Source of the DNA: Mesorhizobium atlanticum
Lineage (GTDB): Bacteria > Pseudomonadota > Alphaproteobacteria > Rhizobiales > Rhizobiaceae
DNA length: 64,000 nt
NCBI RefSeq assembly: GCF_003289965.1
Contig: NZ_QMBQ01000001.1
Span: 558,001-622,000, forward strand
Direction: 5' to 3'
This document shows, piece after piece, positions 40,756 to 51,173 of this stretch. Positions within the stretch are counted from its first letter, which is position 1. The number at the start of each line of letters is the position of its first letter. Both the position numbers and the translations under genes were made by a program. Under the pieces are notes generated by a model that saw only the letters and a list, made by a program, of their open reading frames with translations, did no database searches and was not told where the DNA came from.

Positions 40756-41100
40756 ATGAAACTCAACGGAAAACTCGACTATCTGGAGCTGCCGGCAACG
40801 GGCGGCACGCTGGACAGCGTCAAATCCTTCTACAGCGCCGCCTTTTCATGGTCGTTCACCGATTACGGCCCGACCTATTCCGCTTTCGCAGAAGGGCTCG
40901 ACGGCGGTTTCCAGGCCGATGCCGGGGAAGCGCCGGCCAAACCGCTGCCCGTGCTCTACTCCGAAAACCTCGAGGAAACGCTGGACGCGGTCGAGAGCGC
41001 CGGGGGGACCATCGTCAAGCCGATCTTTTCCTTCCCAGGCGGCAGACGGTTTCATTTCACCGACCCAGCGGGCAACGAACTGGCGGTGTGGGGATATTAG
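40756..41100 (+). CDS. VOC-family (glyoxalase/bleomycin-resistance-like) protein
   Basis: Single VOC module pair, 114 residues, complete. LDYLELPATG at the N-terminus and GRRFHFTDPAGNELAVWGY at the C-terminus are characteristic, with the metal-binding glutamate of ELAVW. The metal-ligand His of the first half is not obvious, so catalysis is uncertain. Substrate unknown. GGAG precedes the ATG. Monocistronic between ppdK and the phosphohexomutase. Confidence 0.85.
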   Translation: MKLNGKLDYLELPATGGTLDSVKSFYSAAFSWSFTDYGPTYSAFAEGLDGGFQADAGEAPAKPLPVLYSENLEETLDAVESAGGTIVKPIFSFPGGRRFHFTDPAGNELAVWGY

Positions 41101-41195
41101 AAAAGACGCGGATTTCGAGGTTTTTTTGCTGTTGACAGCCAGGCTCGGCTCACCCCAACAAACAGCGGCGATCTTCCAACGGCAAAAGCAGGCTG

Positions 41196-43701
<2,506 letters not shown>

Positions 43702-43778
43702 AAGGAAACTCTTGCTTTTACGGGCCGATGACTTGATGCACCGCGTTCCGACACGCATCTGCATGCGGACGGTCCGTC

Positions 43779-44753
43779 ATGGCTCGTGAGGCGCCCGTGC
43801 GCGTTTTCCTGACCGGCGCCAACGGTTTCGTCGGCCCTTATGTCTACGACGCGCTGCGCAGCGTTTGCGGCGACGACATTGCCATTGCCGCGACCTCCAA
43901 ATATGGCGGTCCGCATCCCGTTTTCGGCGAGGTTGGCGAGTTGGACGTGACAGACGCGGCCGCCGTCGAGGACGCCATTGCCCGCCATCGGCCAACGCAC
44001 GTCATCCACCTGGCGGCGGTCGCGGCCCCGGATGCCGCCCAGGCGAATCCATCAAACACGTGGCGCATCCACGTGGACGGCGCGCTCAACGTGGCCAATG
44101 CCATCCTCGACAAGGCTCCGGATTGCTGGCTGGTCCATGTCGGATCGGGTCTGGTCTATGGCGAAAGCGCGAAGACCGGGCGACCGCTCGAAGAAAGCAC
44201 GCTTCTTGCCCCGATCGACGACTACGCCGCGACCAAGGCCGCGGCCGACCTCGCGCTCGGCGCGATGTCATACAAGGGGTTGAAATGCGTTCGGATGCGC
44301 CCCTTCAATCATACGGGACCAGGCCAGACCGAGGCATTCGCGGTCCCGGCCTTCGCCATGCAGATCGCGCGCATTGAAGCAGGCCTGGCTGCGCCGGTCA
44401 TCCGCGTCGGCAATCTCGACGCAAGGCGCGATTTCCTGGATGCGCGCGACATCGCCGACACCTATGCGCGCGCGGTCCTGCGCAGCCGCGATCTTGTGCC
44501 GAACACGATCTTCAATGTTGCATCCGGCGTTTCCTGGCGGATGGGCGATATTCTCGACCTGCTGCTGGCCCGTAGCAGCGTCAAGATCGGCGTGGAGCAG
44601 GATCCCTTGCGGATGCGGCCAAGTGACCTGCCCTGCATCGTCGGCGATGCGACCCGCGCCCGGACCCTGCTTGGCTGGGCGCCCCAATATTCTTTCGAAG
44701 AGACGCTCACTGCCGTTCTGGACGATTGCCGCGCGCGCGTGGCCCAAGCGTAG
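43779..44753 (+). CDS. rmd: GDP-6-deoxy-D-mannose reductase-like protein
   Basis: NAD-dependent epimerase/dehydratase family, 324 residues. GANGFVG is at 13-19, HVGSGLVYG carries the catalytic Ser/Thr position, and YAATK gives Y149 and K153. MRPFNHTGPGQ and RVGNLDARRDFLDARDIADT match Rmd enzymes that reduce GDP-4-keto-6-deoxymannose to GDP-D-rhamnose. Pairing with gmd on the same strand supports this. A fucose synthase (WcaG type, epimerase plus reductase) is the main alternative. Confidence 0.83.
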   Translation: MAREAPVRVFLTGANGFVGPYVYDALRSVCGDDIAIAATSKYGGPHPVFGEVGELDVTDAAAVEDAIARHRPTHVIHLAAVAAPDAAQANPSNTWRIHVDGALNVANAILDKAPDCWLVHVGSGLVYGESAKTGRPLEESTLLAPIDDYAATKAAADLALGAMSYKGLKCVRMRPFNHTGPGQTEAFAVPAFAMQIARIEAGLAAPVIRVGNLDARRDFLDARDIADTYARAVLRSRDLVPNTIFNVASGVSWRMGDILDLLLARSSVKIGVEQDPLRMRPSDLPCIVGDATRARTLLGWAPQYSFEETLTAVLDDCRARVAQA

Positions 44754-44921
44754 GCAGGGATGCATCGCCTGCTTCCCGAGAGCCCGAACTGAACCGCTGC
44801 CGTGCCGGCACTGCTGCGAAGCCGCCGCGCGGCGTGCGGCTTGCGCTCTACTGCCGGCGAATGGGTGAACTGGCTGGAATCGCGGCCTGCATCGCTGCCG
44901 ATTTTAGTTGATCTTGCGGCA

Positions 44922-44950
44922 TTGAGCTTTGCTTCGACCCGTCCTATAAG
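44922..44950 (+). promoter_or_regulatory. Promoter of tRNA-Gln
   Basis: TTGAGC (44922-44927), 17-nt spacer, TATAAG (44945-44950), 30 nt before the mature tRNA. A GC-rich stretch with GCGCGC just after the -10 resembles a stringent discriminator of stable-RNA promoters. The 167 nt between the rmd stop and this promoter show nothing recognisable. Confidence 0.62.
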
Positions 44951-44980
44951 GCCGCGCGCAAGCGGGCACGCCCCGCCTGC

Positions 44981-45055
44981 TGGGGCGTCGCCAAGCGGTA
45001 AGGCATCGGTTTTTGGTACCGACATTCCCAGGTTCGAATCCTGGCGCCCCAGCCA
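44981..45055 (+). tRNA. tRNA-Gln (anticodon TTG)
   Basis: A complete cloverleaf: acceptor TGGGGCG pairs with CGCCCCA, D stem GCC/GGC, anticodon stem TCGGT/ACCGA with loop TTTTGGT (anticodon TTG, positions 34-36), T stem CCAGG/CCTGG with TTCGAAT loop, discriminator G and encoded CCA. It reads CAA glutamine codons and, by wobble, CAG. Confidence 0.97.
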
Positions 45056-45092
45056 ACTGCCATCACCCAGATCTAGCCGGGTAGACAATGTC

Positions 45093-45168
45093 CACCGTTT
45101 CGCGGAAACGGCGAGCCGCCCTATCTCCGCGTTGTGATGCAATTCGAAGCGGAAAGCCGCTCTTTCCT
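45093..45168. repeat. Dispersed palindromic intergenic element, diverged copy
   Basis: It begins CACCGTTTCGCGGAAACGGC and continues with GTGATGCAATTCGAAGCGG and AAAGCCGCTCTTTCC. It aligns in order with both halves of the element at 35071-35169. It lies between tRNA-Gln and the end of the acetamidase gene and might serve as a terminator-like hairpin. Confidence 0.55.
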
Positions 45169-45170
45169 AG

Positions 45171-46094
45171 TCAGCCGGCGAAAGACGGCTTCGGGAGCCA
45201 TCGTTTTTCGATGAGGCAGACCATGGTGTAGGCAGGGTCAAAGACGTTTCCGACGTGATACCGCACAACCTGTCCCATCAGATGCGATGCGGCGGCAACG
45301 GACAATCCATAACCGCTTGTCAGCCAGTTGAGCATATCCGTAGTCGCGTGCTGGAGGGCCTGATCGAGCGGACGAGCGTTGCCCACGGAGAAAATATGCG
45401 TCTCGTTCTCACCGCGGGGCCATGTCAACCGCCTGTTCTTTTCCACGCTCAAGCGTAGCTGCAGTTCAAAACAGGTTTCGATCCCGGTTCCGACGATCTC
45501 CCCATCGCCCTGCGTTGCATGGCAATCGCCCGCGAAGAAGAGCGCACCCTCCACGGCAACGGGAAACCAAACGGTCGCGCCGGGCCGAAAGCCGCGATAA
45601 TCCATGTTCCCGCCATTCTCCGCGCTTGTCGCGGTGGAGAAAGCCTGGCCTATCGCGGGCGCCACGCCAAAGCAACCGATCATCGGTTCGAGCGGCAGCA
45701 CGAAGTTCTCAAGGCCTGGCGGCGGCTCCTGCAACCTCACAGTTTGCGATTCCAGATCGATCAGCCAGTCGGCTCTGTCGCGCGCCGGCAATTGGCGAGC
45801 AGCCTCCGGATCGACAACATTGGCGGCCAGCGACGAGATCGTCCAGCCGGAGGGACGGATAGGATCCATGCGCAGGATGTCCACGCGGAGCGCATCGCCC
45901 GGTTCGGCTCCCGTCACGAAGACCGGGCCGTTCATAGGGTTCGGGCCATAAGCCGGCCGAGCGCCGTTCTTGTCGAAGCCCCGAGCGTCCAGCGTCTCCG
46001 TTATCACGACATCGCCGGACGCAATCGTGAGCGCCGGCGCGATCGTGCCGAGGACGTTGTGCCACGTGGTGTTGATGAGCCTGTGCGTTGCCAT
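45171..46094 (-). CDS. Acetamidase/formamidase family protein
   Basis: FmdA_AmdA family, 307 residues, expected to hydrolyse formamide, acetamide or another small amide to acid and ammonia. Segments such as HNVLGTIAPALTIASGDVVI, GPVFVTGAEPGDALRVDIL, NMDYRGFRPGATVWFPV and GDCHATQGDGEIVGTGIE are typical. The C-terminal part shows MGQVVRYHVGNVFDPAYTMV. The ATG at 46094 follows from family alignment; the frame is open upstream. No amide transporter or regulator lies next to it, and it is divergent from the HAD-ATPase gene. Confidence 0.9.
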   Translation of the reverse strand: MATHRLINTTWHNVLGTIAPALTIASGDVVITETLDARGFDKNGARPAYGPNPMNGPVFVTGAEPGDALRVDILRMDPIRPSGWTISSLAANVVDPEAARQLPARDRADWLIDLESQTVRLQEPPPGLENFVLPLEPMIGCFGVAPAIGQAFSTATSAENGGNMDYRGFRPGATVWFPVAVEGALFFAGDCHATQGDGEIVGTGIETCFELQLRLSVEKNRRLTWPRGENETHIFSVGNARPLDQALQHATTDMLNWLTSGYGLSVAAASHLMGQVVRYHVGNVFDPAYTMVCLIEKRWLPKPSFAG

Positions 46095-46323
46095 GAGGTG
46101 GCAGTAGCGAAGGCGTTTCCGCGCGGCAAGTGGGCGGATCGAGATCCTGGCGCGCGATCGTTCCATCCCAAAGGGCGAGTTGACCGCCACGGTGCACGAC
46201 GGACCTGGCGCCGGCCCCGACAAATCCAGTGCCCGGCCTAAACCTTTTGCACCAACGGGCGTTGTTGTCCAACCGGCCGGTTTCCAGGCGACCGGCAAAA
46301 CGGCCGATGGAGAGGCTCAACCG

Positions 46324-48036
46324 ATGTATTTCATGGCATTGGCCACCGATTATGACGGCACGCTGGCGCATGACGGGCTCGTGACCGCGAGCACGATCTC
46401 GGCGCTGGAGAAGCTGAAGAAATCCGGGCGCAAGATGATCCTGGTCACCGGGCGCGAACTGCCCGATCTCAAGGAGGTGTTTCCCGAACTTTCCCTGTTC
46501 GACAAGGTCGTGGCCGAGAACGGCGCGCTCATCTACACGCCGGCCAGCGAGGAGGAGCGCACGATCTCGCCCTCGCCTTCCACGGATCTCGTCGACAGGC
46601 TGAAGCGACGCGGCGTGAAACCGCTATCGGTCGGGCGCTCGATCGTCGCCACCTGGGAGCCGCACCAGACCACTGTGCTCGACGTCATCAAGAAGCTTGG
46701 ACTGGAACTGGAAATCATCTTCAACAAGGGCGCGGTGATGATCCTGCCTTCCGGCATCAACAAGGCGACCGGGCTGGCGGCGGCACTGGAGGATCTAAAA
46801 CTGTCGCCCCATAACGTCGTGGCCGTCGGCGATGCCGAGAACGACCATGCCTTCCTGAGAGCTTCCGGCTGCAGCGTCGCAGTGGCCAACGCATTGCCCG
46901 CTGTCAAGGAAACCGCCGACCTCCTCACCAAGGAGGCGCGCGGCAAGGGCGTCGAGGAACTGATCCGCAAGCTGATCAAGCACGACCACCTGATTGCCAG
47001 GAAGCGCTCGCGCGGCGTGCTGCTCGGGACTTCGCGCGGCAAGGAGATTTACCTGTCGCCGACAGAGACGGTGCTGATCGCCGGCAGCTCGGGCATCGGC
47101 AAATCGACCCTGGCCACGGCACTCACCGAGCGGCTGGTCGAGAAGGGGCTGCAGTTCTGCATCTTCGATCCCGAAGGCGACTATGACGGGCTGAAGGGCG
47201 CGGTGCCGCTTGGCAACGGCTCGACCGCGCCGAACAAGGAGCAACTGCTGGAACTGCTCGACAAACCGCAAAACAATGTCGTGGTCAACGGGCTGGCGCT
47301 GAAGGTCGATGAGCGTCCCGGTTTCTTCGCCGAACTGCTGCCTGGCCTCGGCAATGTCCGCTACCGGACCGCAAGGCCGCATTGGCTGATCATCGACGAG
47401 GCGCATCATTTGATGCCCAAGCGGCGCGGGGATACGCGATCCGTGCTTTCGATCGAGCTGCCCGGCACGGTGCTGATCACCGTCCATCCCGAAGCGATTT
47501 CCACCGACGCCTTGCGTCTGGTGACGGCGGTGATCGCGCTCGGGCCTAAGGCAAAGGGCGTGATCAAGACTTTTTGCACGGAAACCGGGCTGAAGGCGCC
47601 GAAGGACATTCCTCTGCCCAAGGGCGACCGCGTGCTGTTCTGGCGGCCGCATGACGGCAAGAAGCCGTTCACGGTCAAGGCCATCGAGCCCAGCCAGTCG
47701 CTGAAGCGGCACAGCCGCAAATATGCCGAAGGCGAGCTCGACGAGGCGGGGAGCTTCTATTTCACCGGACCAAAGAAGGCGATGAACCTTAGAGCCCACA
47801 ACCTCATCATCTTCGCGCAGATGGCGGAAGGCATCGACGACAAGACCTGGGAATATCACCTGCGCGCCGGCGATTATTCCAAATGGTTCCGCCAGCAGAT
47901 CCGGGATAAGGAGCTCGCCCGCGAGACGGCCGAAGCGGAGAAGGACAAGACATTGTCGGCCGAAGAAAGCCGCAAACGGGTGCTCGACGCCGTTCGGCGA
48001 CGCTATACGGCGCCTGCGTCTGCACCGGAGAAGTAG
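46324..48036 (+). CDS. HAD-IIB phosphatase fused to HerA/DUF87-like ATPase
   Basis: Fusion protein of 570 residues. Residues 1-205 form a Cof-type HAD-IIB phosphatase with all motifs: DYDGTL (9-14), TGR with T42, K147, and GDAEND (169-174). Residues 230-415 form a P-loop ATPase with Walker A GSSGIGKST (254-262), FDPEGDY (281-287) and Walker B WLIIDEAHH (354-362), closest in pattern to HerA/VirB4-like DUF87 proteins. Residues 475-535 are a conserved helical module (NLRAHNLIIFAQMAEGIDD, then WEYHLRAGDYSKWFRQQI). No membrane segment. The joint function is unknown; control of a sugar-phosphate or nucleotide phosphatase by an ATPase is one idea. GGAGAGG precedes the ATG. Confidence 0.85.
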   Translation: MYFMALATDYDGTLAHDGLVTASTISALEKLKKSGRKMILVTGRELPDLKEVFPELSLFDKVVAENGALIYTPASEEERTISPSPSTDLVDRLKRRGVKPLSVGRSIVATWEPHQTTVLDVIKKLGLELEIIFNKGAVMILPSGINKATGLAAALEDLKLSPHNVVAVGDAENDHAFLRASGCSVAVANALPAVKETADLLTKEARGKGVEELIRKLIKHDHLIARKRSRGVLLGTSRGKEIYLSPTETVLIAGSSGIGKSTLATALTERLVEKGLQFCIFDPEGDYDGLKGAVPLGNGSTAPNKEQLLELLDKPQNNVVVNGLALKVDERPGFFAELLPGLGNVRYRTARPHWLIIDEAHHLMPKRRGDTRSVLSIELPGTVLITVHPEAISTDALRLVTAVIALGPKAKGVIKTFCTETGLKAPKDIPLPKGDRVLFWRPHDGKKPFTVKAIEPSQSLKRHSRKYAEGELDEAGSFYFTGPKKAMNLRAHNLIIFAQMAEGIDDKTWEYHLRAGDYSKWFRQQIRDKELARETAEAEKDKTLSAEESRKRVLDAVRRRYTAPASAPEK

Positions 48037-48172
48037 AGTTGGTTGCCTTCCATTCGCCGAGGATTCTTTTGACCAGGCCATTTCCGCTAGGAGGGGCTAC
48101 GCAGATCTTGTTCTTGTTTTGTTCATAAAAATTGGCTAGCGTTGTAAGCAGTCACAAAGGTGGGGGAGGTTG

Positions 48173-48208
48173 ATGGCGCAGATTCTCGAATCATCGATAA
48201 GGCGTTAG
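48173..48208 (+). CDS. Eleven-residue leader ORF before the restriction gene
   Basis: ATG to TAG encoding MAQILESSIRR, with a very strong ribosome site GGGGGAGG just upstream. The stop lies 9 nt before the ATG of the restriction gene and the two are in the same frame. The restriction gene itself has no good ribosome site. Either this is a leader that couples or limits translation, or the TAG is an amber mutation that cut off the original N-terminus. Confidence 0.45.
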   Translation: MAQILESSIRR

Positions 48209-48217
48209 TGCTTTCGC

Positions 48218-49429
48218 ATGAGCCCATTCGATGCCCACAAGGACATCCTCTCTGCACTGGAGTGGAAAAGCTATTCAGTAAGGCGCTCTGATAAAGAGCC
48301 CTTGCGCGCATTCGTGTTAAGAGCACTGGAGATGCGAGACTGCTCCATCGTGCATGCGAGCGACGCGAGCCGAGCCCCCTTCTACATCGTTTTTGACACG
48401 CCAGCCGGCGAGCGACATGGCATCCTCGTATACGCATTTTTTGCGAACGCGAAACTTATTAAAAATCGGCCCGCCGACGAGCATCGATTTCAGGTCAAGT
48501 ACGGCGGAAATCTCAAAGGCGCGCTTGATGTCGTGATCGACTCCAGCAGACTTGTCACAACATTGTTCGTCGGCATTGACCTGGAGGAAGGCCTGTTTGT
48601 AGCCGCCGATCCGGTCATGAACACCCCAGCGCCGATGTCGCGCTCGATTGAGTTTAAGCACGAGCATGTAGAATTGATTCGGCTGCAGGGCTGGGCTGTT
48701 TGGGAGCGCGATAGGCGGCCTGGAAAGTCAAAAGATCGACCCACAGCCGAACTTGAGGATTGCCGAACTGAGGTTCTGGTTGGAGGCAAGCAAGATCGGC
48801 TGCTCGACTTGGTTGCTCTGGAGCGGATTGCTTATCAGCTAGACCCAGGCGAGCGCCACCTAGTAGCGGACAAGCTCAAGGCACTTAGACCGGCTAAGGC
48901 TGTTTCACACCCCATCCTCGAAGAATTTGGGATCGCATCAGACGCCCTCTTTGACCTTATTGAGGGCGCCAGCCGCCTGAAAATGGCGGTCCGCGGATGG
49001 GTCGCTGAGGAGCACCTTGCAGCTACCCTCGGTAAGCTCAAGGGTGTTTCCGAATGTATTCGCCTTGAAGCTGACGGCAAGCCGGACATTTCGCTCAGAT
49101 GGAAGGGCGGCGCGCCGATCTTGATCGAATGTAAGAACACACTTCGCTCGACCTATTCAGATGGTCGGCCGAAGGTCGATTTTCAGAAGACGCGCGCCTC
49201 GAAAGGTGATCCATGCTCTCGTTACTATCGGCCTGAGGACTTTCCGGTCCTAGCAGCATGCCTCCATGCTGTGACGGAGAGTTGGGAATTCCGTTTCGCG
49301 CTCACGACAGATCTGGAGCTGCACAAAACCTGTGTCGGCCGAATAGCAAACATGATCGGGGTGGCAGAGCCGATCTTCTCAGCCAGCGCAGAGAGAGTTT
49401 TCGAATTGCATTATGCGAGAACCGCGTGA
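48218..49429 (+). CDS. Putative type II restriction endonuclease, PD-(D/E)XK
   Basis: Protein of 403 residues. A nuclease core is seen at 285-306: PD (289-290) then 13 residues and ECK (304-306), with E265 on the preceding helix as possible third acidic residue. The N-terminal 160 residues are a separate domain (YIVFDTPAGERHGILVYAFF, EHRFQVKYGG) that may bind DNA or control cleavage. Overall similarity to a named enzyme is not recognised. It lies directly before a cytosine-C5 methyltransferase gene and a vsr gene, which supports restriction as its role. AT-richer than flanking genes. Start uncertain because of the leader ORF. Confidence 0.7.
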   Translation: MSPFDAHKDILSALEWKSYSVRRSDKEPLRAFVLRALEMRDCSIVHASDASRAPFYIVFDTPAGERHGILVYAFFANAKLIKNRPADEHRFQVKYGGNLKGALDVVIDSSRLVTTLFVGIDLEEGLFVAADPVMNTPAPMSRSIEFKHEHVELIRLQGWAVWERDRRPGKSKDRPTAELEDCRTEVLVGGKQDRLLDLVALERIAYQLDPGERHLVADKLKALRPAKAVSHPILEEFGIASDALFDLIEGASRLKMAVRGWVAEEHLAATLGKLKGVSECIRLEADGKPDISLRWKGGAPILIECKNTLRSTYSDGRPKVDFQKTRASKGDPCSRYYRPEDFPVLAACLHAVTESWEFRFALTTDLELHKTCVGRIANMIGVAEPIFSASAERVFELHYARTA

Positions 49430-49436
49430 GGTGAAC

Positions 49437-50666
49437 ATGAAGCTCAAAGCTATTTCCTTGTTCACTGGCATTGGTGGACTCGATTTCGGATTTGAGGCGG
49501 CAGGATTTGAGACACGGGTCGCGCTCGATTTTGACGAGACGGCTTGTGCAACTCTAAGATTGAATCGGAATTGGCCTGTCCTTGAAGGCCCTATCGCAGC
49601 CATTTCGTCCGAGACTATCTTAGCGACTGCCGGTCTTAAGCCCGGTGAGGCAGATATTCTGATCGGGGGACCTCCTTGCCAGCCATTCAGCAAGTCTGGC
49701 TATTGGGCTCGGGGCGATTCTCGACGGCTGTCCGATCCCCGCGCTGACACTCTGGTCGAGTACCTTCGGGTACTTCGCGACACGCGCCCCAAAACATTCC
49801 TTCTAGAGAATGTTCCCGGCCTAGCGTATCGGGGTAAGAGCGAAGGAATTGAGACTCTGCAAGCTGGGATCGAGGAGATCAATCGCGATCTCGGAACCGA
49901 CTACGTGCTGGAGTGCCGAGCCCTCAATGCGGTGGACTACGGCGTGCCACAACTCAGGGAACGCGTCTTTATTGTCGGTTCAAGGGACGGGCGGAGCTTC
50001 CGATTTCCATCGCCAACGCACTTCCGATCGGGCAGCCTCGAAGCTCTCGCAGGAAAAGACCGACATCGCACCGCTTGGGATGCGTTTGCCGATCTCGATT
50101 CCATAAAGGACAAATCAGCGCTGAGGGTCAAAGGCAAGTGGGCCGATTTACTGCCTTCCATCCCTGAAGGGCAGAACTATCTTTGGCACACCGACCGTGG
50201 CGGTGGTGCTGCGCTTTTTGGATGGCGCCGACGCTATTGGAACTTCCTCTTGAAACTGGCAAAAGATAAGCCGTCATGGACCATTCAGGCGCAACCAGGC
50301 CCAGCTACCGGACCTTTCCATTGGGAAAATAGACGTCTTTCACAGGAGGAGCTTTGCCGACTCCAGACATTCCCGGATGGGCTTCGCTTCAACTGCAACC
50401 ATGCAGAAATTCAAAAGATGGTCGGCAATGCCGTGCCATCCGCGCTCGCTGAGAGTTTAGCTCGGGAGATAGCTGCGCAGTTCTTTGGCATTAATGGAGC
50501 CCTCGATACGTCAACGTTGGCGCCGTCTGCACAGGAATCTTTTCCGCCACCTGAAAGAAGGCTGCCAGTCCCGAAAAAATTTCTCCATTTAGCCCATAGC
50601 GATTCGGCACATCCCGGTACCGGTCTCGGGCGAGGCGCCGCCTACAGAGAGCGCGAAGCTGCTTAG
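49437..50666 (+). CDS. DNA (cytosine-5)-methyltransferase
   Basis: Type II m5C methyltransferase, 409 residues, using SAM to methylate cytosine in the restriction site. Motif I LFTGIGGLDFGFE (8-20), motif IV GGPPCQPFSKSG with catalytic C81, motif VI ENVPG (124-128), motif VIII QLRERVF (172-178), RLQTFPDG (308-315), and motif X MVGNAVP (328-334) are complete. The target-recognition region between about 185 and 305 is short. The ATG at 49437 follows GAGGTG; an ATG at 49413 inside the upstream gene is a weaker choice. The last 55 residues are a Pro-rich tail not needed for catalysis. The target sequence is unknown. Confidence 0.94.
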   Translation: MKLKAISLFTGIGGLDFGFEAAGFETRVALDFDETACATLRLNRNWPVLEGPIAAISSETILATAGLKPGEADILIGGPPCQPFSKSGYWARGDSRRLSDPRADTLVEYLRVLRDTRPKTFLLENVPGLAYRGKSEGIETLQAGIEEINRDLGTDYVLECRALNAVDYGVPQLRERVFIVGSRDGRSFRFPSPTHFRSGSLEALAGKDRHRTAWDAFADLDSIKDKSALRVKGKWADLLPSIPEGQNYLWHTDRGGGAALFGWRRRYWNFLLKLAKDKPSWTIQAQPGPATGPFHWENRRLSQEELCRLQTFPDGLRFNCNHAEIQKMVGNAVPSALAESLAREIAAQFFGINGALDTSTLAPSAQESFPPPERRLPVPKKFLHLAHSDSAHPGTGLGRGAAYREREAA

Positions 50667-51070
50667 GAGAGAAGTACAAGCAATCTTCCTCGCAGGGACT
50701 CTTCGTGCCGTGTCTCGCATTCCCATATTGTCGCAGAGTGCCAGCCCAACTCGCGAAGGCGCATGTCAATTTCTTGATCTCGCATTGCGTTACGCTCCAA
50801 CTTAGGAAGCCAATAGTCCAAGCGTGATTTTGGTTTACGGGCAAGGCGGCATCCAGCATGCTGATGCCAAAAGCAACCGTGAACGAAAATGGCTGTCATA
50901 TGCTTCGGAAGAACAATGTCGGGCGAACCCGGCAAATCGTGACGATGCAGTCGGAAGCGATAGCCGAGTGAGTGCAGCAGCTTTCGAACCCGGACTTCTG
51001 GTCGTGTGTTCTTCTTCCTTATCAAGCGCATGTGGGCGCTGCGCGCTTCAGGCGAAAGACGATCTCCCAT
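50663..51070 (-). CDS. vsr: Very short patch repair endonuclease
   Basis: Vsr-family T:G mismatch endonuclease, 135 residues, which nicks next to T in T:G pairs produced by deamination of 5-methylcytosine. Diagnostic segments are MRLIRKKNTRPEVRVRKLLH, GYRFRLHRHDLPGSPDIVLP, IFVHGCFWHQHAGC and RELGWHSATIWECE. The metal and catalytic residues sit in the PDIVLP and HGCFWH segments. It is convergent with the methyltransferase gene and overlaps it by 4 nt, so R, M and V form one unit. Confidence 0.95.
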   Translation of the reverse strand: MGDRLSPEARSAHMRLIRKKNTRPEVRVRKLLHSLGYRFRLHRHDLPGSPDIVLPKHMTAIFVHGCFWHQHAGCRLARKPKSRLDYWLPKLERNAMRDQEIDMRLRELGWHSATIWECETRHEESLRGRLLVLLS

Positions 51071-51173
51071 GACCCAAAATACTCGATCCAGGGAAAGCAG
51101 CTACCTTAAAGAGGTACGTTCACACGATTTTGCGATGTGCAGTTTAATAGGATCGAGGCTACGCTGATCTAGC

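Noticed and set aside
45011..45055. tRNA-Gln 3' end as an integration site
   Set aside because: No integrase gene and no repeated copy of the tRNA 3' end was found within the window.
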